Assembly: GCA_003990745.1 (NCBI GenBank)
Contig: RBNI01006539.1
Span: 1-11,217, forward strand
Direction: 5' to 3'
Length of the DNA stretch: 11,217 bases
From: Jimgerdemannia flammicorona
Taxonomy: Eukaryota > Mucoromycota > Endogonomycetes > Endogonales > Endogonaceae
In this document: positions 7,269-11,217 of the stretch, piece by piece
Layout of the letters: every line of letters starts with the position of its first letter
How positions within the stretch are numbered: the first letter of the stretch is position 1
Notes under the pieces: model-generated
Seen by the model: the letters and a program-made list of their open reading frames with translations, nothing else
Told to the model about the DNA's origin: nothing
The model's database searches: none
Translations under genes and position numbers: made by a program

Positions 7269-8447
7269 TTAGGCACTGTCTGGGTAGTCTTCGATAACAT
7301 CACTATCGATGATATCATCTCTGATGAAATAGTCATCTAGGAAGAGTGGTTCGCAGATTACTTCTCCTTGTTCACTGAGGTAGTAATACATTGGAACTTC
7401 ATCACTGTCACACAGGATAGCATTATCTGTCTCATATGCTGGATAAGGCGTTGGTGGGTGAAGGAGGGGTGCATCATCTTTGCTTTCATCAGATTCGCTA
7501 TCTGCATATCTTCTATAGGTTACAGTACTATGAGTTGCAGGGTTGTAGTAAGCTGGTGGCTGTGGTTCATGTTATACGTACTCAGGTGATAGAGTGGTTG
7601 GTTCGATCTCGAGGGTTGTCTGGAGATATAGGTTGTGTTCTCCAGTCTCTTCATTGTAGTTGAAGTAATCAGAAGTAAACACAGGTTGGTATTCATACCA
7701 GTGGTCATTGTCCCAATAAGTCTCGTATGCGGTTATGAACTATTGTAAGTTCATCAGCAGGGTTGGCAGTGTGATCAGAGTTAGTAGAGATCCTTAGCTG
7801 GAGGTCATGTTGGCATCAGAGGGATCATTGTCTTCTGCTTCGTCTTCATCGAAGTAGATTATATTATAGACATCCTTCATGGCATATCCAACTTGAGGCA
7901 TTTGCAGGATATAGTCATTCAGGTGTGGGAAGGTTCTGTCTGTGGTTTCAACATACTCAAGATACTTATGGTTGAGTTCTTATATTATATCATCAATTTG
8001 GCTATAGGATAGGGTAGCAACCATTTTGGCAGTAGTAACTCAGAGGTGGGGAATAACAGTGCTATACTCATAGAAGAGTTCTTGATATTTGCGAGCAATG
8101 AGCTTTTGGTGTTGAGACATCTGGGTAATGTCTGTATTATGGTAGTGTTTGACCATATCTTCTAGGAGGTGGCCGATCTAGTAGTAGCTTGAGATTTATC
8201 CAATTTGGTGGGCCTCATTGAGCATGTTCAGGGCATTCCATTGGGCTTCCATGAAGTAGAGGGGTGCTAGGCTATGGATATTCATGAGGGGCAGAGGGGG
8301 TGTGGCTTGATTGACAATGGTATTCCAAATATCAGCACGGATGCAGTTGTAGATCTTGGTGGTCATGTTTGTGTGTTTGGAAGTTGTAGTTGTTTGTTTG
8401 TTTTGGTTCTCTGTTTCGATGCATCTCAGTGCTTGGTATATATGCAT
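7269..8447 (-). pseudogene. Decayed unknown protein, acidic Tyr/Pro-rich C-terminus
   Basis: From ATG at 8445-8447 one frame runs 392 codons to TAA at 7269-7271 with seven internal stops and no frameshift. The N-terminal half is mixed and likely helical (a motif ADIWNTIVNQ near codon 40, LIARKYQELFYEYS near 120). The C-terminal half is acidic and rich in Tyr and Pro (YFDEDEAEDNDPSD, then YWDNDHWYEYQP, SESDESKDDAP, DDIIDSDVIEDYPDSA at the end). I do not recognise a family. It has the same orientation, the same nonsense style and a similar acidic low-complexity flavour as the neighbouring Gag, and stops 44 bp before the candidate LTR. It may be an extra ORF of a retroelement or a captured or host gene. 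The frame stays readable upstream to 8768. Confidence 0.6.
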
Positions 8448-8490
8448 TTGGTCCTGATTGGTAAGATTCTATTTATGTGAATCTTGTGTT

Positions 8491-8552
8491 CTGTGACTTT
8501 GTGTTGACTCAGCTTTATACACTGTGACTTTGGTTTGACTTAGCTTTATGAT
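8491..8552. repeat. 31-bp tandem duplication with a TGACTCA site
   Basis: Unit 1 is 8491-8521 and unit 2 is 8522-8552. Both begin CTGTGACTTTG and share TTGACT(C/T)AGCTTTAT. Unit 1 holds TGACTCA (8505-8511), and in unit 2 it is TGACTTA, one transition away. The repeat lies just upstream of the ATG at 8447, with a TATAAAG on the minus strand at 8514-8520, so it may be a promoter element. The same frame can also be read through it, so it might instead be coding. Confidence 0.7.
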
Positions 8553-8576
8553 CATACAGGTGATTTCCAGATTTAT

Positions 8577-8768
8577 TCAGAGGTCGCATATGATTTCCAT
8601 GGCTTGTTCAGAGGGTGATGTGTAATTTTGGTAGCTTGGAGGTTGTGCGCTTATATACATAGATTCAGGTTTTGTAGGTTTGTATTTAATTTCTACTTCG
8701 GCTAGTGTGCTGGCTCCCTTCTCACCAATACAATTGTCTACAGAATAACACATAAATGTTATTGTCAA
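8577..8768 (-). pseudogene. Open segment in frame with the unknown protein downstream
   Basis: A 63-codon open stretch on the minus strand (VDNCIGEKGASTLAEVEIKY, then KPTKPESMYISAQPPSYQNY) ends at TGA 8577-8579. The frame is the same as that of the decayed protein at 7269-8447. It continues across the TGA and the 31-bp tandem repeat with one more stop (TAG) before 8447. It could be the N-terminal part or an upstream exon of that protein, or a separate remnant. No family is recognised. Confidence 0.35.
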
Positions 8769-8798
8769 CTAGAATCAAAACAAATGAATAATGTAATT

Positions 8799-8856
8799 AT
8801 TTATCAGATGACAAAACCTTGAGGACCCTCTATCATAGTTGATTGGAATAATATAT
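8799..8856 (+). repeat. Inverted repeat, left arm
   Basis: The 40 nt at 8799-8838 match 33 of 40 bases of the minus strand at 9608-9569. Six of the seven differences are transitions. After a 6-nt gap a further 12 nt GGAATAATATAT match exactly. The plus strand can be read as a decayed version of the peptide found in the right arm (LSDDKTLRTLY against LPDGKTLKALY), so the repeat may derive from coding sequence. Confidence 0.7.
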
Positions 8857-9513
8857 CTATATCTAACAATAGTTATATTTCAATCAGGAAATCTCGTTCA
8901 TAATTTCTTCACAGACTCTCCTCATAAGTTATACGAAGGTCTCAATAGGTCATTTTTGGTGAGTAGAATGACTGTGCCTCCGTCTGTTTCCTGACCATGC
9001 AGGATTACTAGATGGTCAAGGAAGTGCTCAAAGACTCTGTGTTTATCTCAGGTCTTGATTTTGTCAAGCAAGAGAGTTGAAAGCTTGGAGGACAACATGG
9101 TGTGAGAAGTGGAGATGAATACAAGGTGAATATGGTAATCAAAAAAGATAATCAAGTTATTGTTTATTATCTCGCAAACTCGTGACACATTCAGGATTTT
9201 GACAATTAAGTCGTATTGATACTATTGGGCTTAACTACAGTAGTAATATGGATGTTTTGTGTGAGGGTATAGTAGGTGTTTTTGCAAATAATATGTGAAG
9301 CTCATTGTTATGCTGTTTAGTATGTAATGGTCACTCAAGTAGCTTTCACGCGAAATGTGATAGAAGACTAATGGAATTTGTACTACAAGACCAAGTATGG
9401 AGGTGGTCAAGAGTATCTCTGATCACTGAATATTGAATACTTATTTCAATAATAGTATCATGCCTAGAAAATTATTATCATTGCTGCAATTATAGTATTA
9501 AGTAAATTACCAC
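8857..9513 (-). pseudogene. AT-rich stretch with broken minus-strand reading frames
   Basis: No complete gene is visible. The best part is a frame from about 9215 to 8920 (roughly 100 codons, one internal TGA) with protein-like content such as NVSRVCEIINNN, HTMLSSKLSTLLLDKI, RVFEHFLDHLVIL and GGTVILLTKNDLL. It is in the same frame as the open segment at 8577-8768. Another minus-strand frame is open from about 9471 to 9240 apart from three stops (HDTIIEISIQYS, ELHILFAKTPT). These could be exons of one decayed or intron-containing gene, but no splice sites are convincing and I recognise no family. Confidence 0.25.
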
Positions 9514-9720
9514 TTAATTCATTACCGGACCTCCATATAATACAGTGGCCATATCATATATATTATTCCTGTAATAGAGTGCCTTCAAGGTTTTGCCATC
9601 TGGTAAATGACCATACCAACGCTCTTCAAAGCTACTAACTGAAATGGGAACATTCCTTTTAGATCTGACTAGAAACAAGCAACTACAAAAGGTAGAGAGA
9701 GTTTTCTTTATTTTTGACAA
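9514..9720 (-). pseudogene. Short open frame with LPDGKTLKALYYRNN segment
   Basis: About 68 codons are open on the minus strand, ending TAA at 9514-9516. No ATG starts the frame (the first codon of the open part is TTG), so it is more likely an exon or fragment. It contains SFEERWYGHLPDGKTLKALY, and this segment is repeated in diverged, inverted form at 8799-8856, which is why it is listed. A GTAATG after GGTCCG and a TTCTAG about 60 bp on could be intron ends, but this is weak. No family is recognised. Confidence 0.3.
9558..9608 (-). repeat. Inverted repeat, right arm
   Basis: This is the partner of 8799-8856, read on the minus strand from 9608. It encodes HLPDGKTLKALYYRNN in the open frame at 9514-9720. 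The arms are about 700 bp apart. They may be two oppositely oriented copies of the same gene fragment or the subterminal repeats of a small DNA element. Confidence 0.7.
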
Positions 9721-9722
9721 TT

Positions 9723-10079
9723 ATTATCTTGGCTCAGCAAACAGCTATATTATTCAACATTATATTAGTAATTTTAATTGTTTGTATAGTGACTAAATAG
9801 AAGTGATTTATTCAAATTATATAAGTTGCCTATTCTGATGAATGACATAAATAGCATAAAGTCATGTACCTACATATCGAGTTATAAATAACTAGAATCT
9901 CAACAGTTTGACAGCAATTTCCCCCTTTCTCTGCTACCTTACTGGTCACAAGGTTTGGTAGATGACCTTCCAAGTCCCCTTTCCCTTATTATTACTCTCT
10001 GTACCTTGGATTGGTTTGCTGTGCCTGCAGGGGCATGGTGGAAGGAGGACAATGGTGATGAGTTGTTCCTTTATCAGTG
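9723..10079. other. No recognisable feature
   Basis: The first ~200 bp are AT-rich without sustained reading frames on either strand. Near 9920 the base composition changes to a more GC-rich sequence that continues to the end of the window, which may mark the edge of an inserted element. I see no gene, RNA gene or clear repeat here. Confidence 0.5.
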
Positions 10080-11095
10080 TCAGATTGGTGCTTCCTCTAC
10101 TTTTTCGTAGATTCTAGTGCCTTCAGCTATGTCTGGGGTATACCCGTTTTGGTGCAGTGCCTTCTTCCTTTTGTCATCACTAACAAGGAGTTATCTTGGT
10201 GTGTCTTGGGCTACATAGGGAGTCGGCCGACCTTGGGCATCAAGTGCTCAGTATAGGTTACCTATAGGTCCTCGGTATCTGTGGTAGGGCCCTCTGGCTT
10301 TGGCGAGCTTCTCGGTGAGTGTGGTTCTGGCATAGGTGACTGTTTTTCAGATATTGTCAGGATGAGAGGGGAGATGGCCATCACAGATAGGAGGAAGAGT
10401 GATAACAGTGAATCAGTAGGGTACCAGGCTGGGGGTGGTCATCAGAGCTGGGGCAGGTACTACTTCGGTGGAGCCTTTTAATTGGTGTGGCGTAGTTAAG
10501 TGATAGGTATCACTCTCAGCTTCTTTTGGTGGTCAGTGAGGTTGGACTCCAGTTGTCAGGGGGGGTCAGGGGGCCTGAGGCTACTCATTTCAGGTATCTT
10601 GGCTGCACTTAACTAGAACCAAGAGCTGATACAGCAATGTGATCGAGGCCCACAGGCTTGAGTAGTAGAGTATTGGGGGTCTCCTCCCGCCTCATGTGTA
10701 AGTCCTTTACTCACCTCAACTGGAAGAACCAGGCCCTACCCACCATGTTGTGCTTTGATAAGGGTTTTTCTTTACCTGTCACTCTCTTTAGAGTGGTGGG
10801 GGCTATTCTATTCAGCTGGGTGATAGTTGGCTCACTGTAGGGTGGGTACTAGCATTATGGGTTGGAATGGTAGGTCATTGGCTTTTTGTTTTTGAGAAGG
10901 GGCAGCAGTTGAGGCTGCGGGAGAAGGTGTTAAGGTGGGAGGAACTATTGGGGGATCTGCTGACTGGATAGTGGGTGGGTTGGGATCCTCAGAGGGGCCG
11001 ATATTGCGCTCTGGTGGTGAAGATCTGTGAGCAGAGTGGTGGAAGGGTAGCAATGGTGTCAGACAAAGTGGTCTTTCATCAGGAAGGGGTAGGGG
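10080..11095 (-). pseudogene. Decayed unknown protein with proline-rich N-terminus
   Basis: Three minus-strand frames join end to end. The first, about 11095-10835, is Pro/Ser-rich (RSSPPERNIGPSEDPNPP, TPSPAASTAAPSQKQKANDL). The second, about 10850-10565, has protein-like content (TLKRVTGKEKPLSKHNMVGR, NTLLLKPVGLDHIAVSALGS). The third, about 10559-10080, includes TYARTTLTEKLAKARGPYHR, ALDAQGRPTPYVAQDTPR and GYTPDIAEGTRIYEKVEE. About eight stops and two frame changes interrupt it. Charged, low-hydrophobic content suggests a Gag/ORF1-like or other structural protein, but I recognise no family, and the joining is inferred. Its start touches the poly(A) element at 11068. Confidence 0.35.
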
Positions 11096-11217
11096 GGGGG
11101 GACCCCCCTAGGGGGATCGGATAGGGGGTTGGGATAACTGTATTAAAAAGGGAAAGATGGGAAAAAAAAAAGAAATAAAGTCTAAGTGACAATAAAAAAA
11201 AAAAAAAAAAAAAAAAA
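11068..11217 (+). mobile_element. 3' end of the same poly(A) retroelement family (tail copy B)
   Basis: From gtggtcttt at 11068 the sequence follows positions 14-152: a GAAGGGGT block, a G-run then C-run, an A-rich stretch, AATAAAG (11174-11180), TCTAAGTGAC and a terminal A-tract from 11194 to the end. Similarity to copy A is clear though diverged. The copy seems 5'-truncated at about 11055-11068, where the decayed minus-strand gene begins. The target duplication would lie beyond the window. Confidence 0.65.

Noticed and set aside
9455..9528. Intron (GTAATG...TTCTAG) joining the frame at 9514-9720 to that at 9471-9240
   Set aside because: Splice signals are weak, the 62-bp length does not preserve the frame that is open downstream, and no protein family is available to test the joint.
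10281..10481. Plus-strand open frame, Gly-rich
   Set aside because: The opposite strand carries longer, more protein-like sequence continuing on both sides; this looks like a shadow.
1..11217. CRISPR arrays, tRNA or rRNA genes, bacterial operons
   Set aside because: No regularly spaced repeats, no tRNA-like cloverleaf or rRNA motif was seen, and the content is plainly eukaryotic retroelement.

Overview
This is a eukaryotic, repeat-rich accessory region, most likely from a filamentous fungus. The evidence is a chromodomain-bearing Ty3/gypsy retrotransposon that also carries a dUTPase domain (an arrangement I recall from fungal elements, from memory and without a citation), poly(A)-tailed non-LTR insertions, no bacterial-style genes, and heavy C-to-T/G-to-A decay of the kind caused by methylcytosine deamination or RIP. 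I cannot name the species. No intact host gene was recognised.

Layout. Positions 1-152 hold the 3' end of a plus-strand poly(A) retroelement, which cuts into the 3' LTR remnant (153-244) of a large minus-strand LTR retrotransposon. That element reads right to left: a candidate 5' LTR with TATA box and AATAAA (about 7225 to 6867), an unusually long Gag with zinc knuckle (6845 to about 4640), a dUTPase (about 4535-4160), an aspartic protease, reverse transcriptase, RNase H, integrase and a C-terminal chromodomain ending at 422, then a purine tract and the 3' LTR stub. Gag plus the first half of the dUTPase lie in one frame. The rest of the dUTPase and all of Pol lie in a second frame, and the switch sits inside dUTPase motif II. 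Dozens of in-frame stops show that the element is dead. A 75-bp poly(A) insertion with a 12-bp target duplication interrupts the RT/RNase H linker.

Right of the LTR, 7269-8447 (perhaps to 8768) is a second decayed minus-strand reading frame of about 390-500 codons. It has an acidic, Tyr/Pro-rich C-terminus and no recognised family, and it ends 44 bp before the candidate LTR. Next comes an AT-rich stretch (about 8760-9950) with broken reading frames and a diverged inverted repeat. Then a more GC-rich decayed minus-strand frame follows (about 10080-11095), beginning with a proline-rich segment. Positions 11068-11217 are another plus-strand 3' end of the same poly(A) family seen at 1-152. The sequence therefore starts and ends in the same repeat, as expected of a contig broken at repeats.

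The Gag, dUTPase, protease, RT/RNase H, integrase and chromodomain would have formed one retrotransposition machine (particle, dUTP hydrolysis, processing, cDNA synthesis, integration targeting). All readings here are manual translations. Family calls rest on motifs, not database searches.
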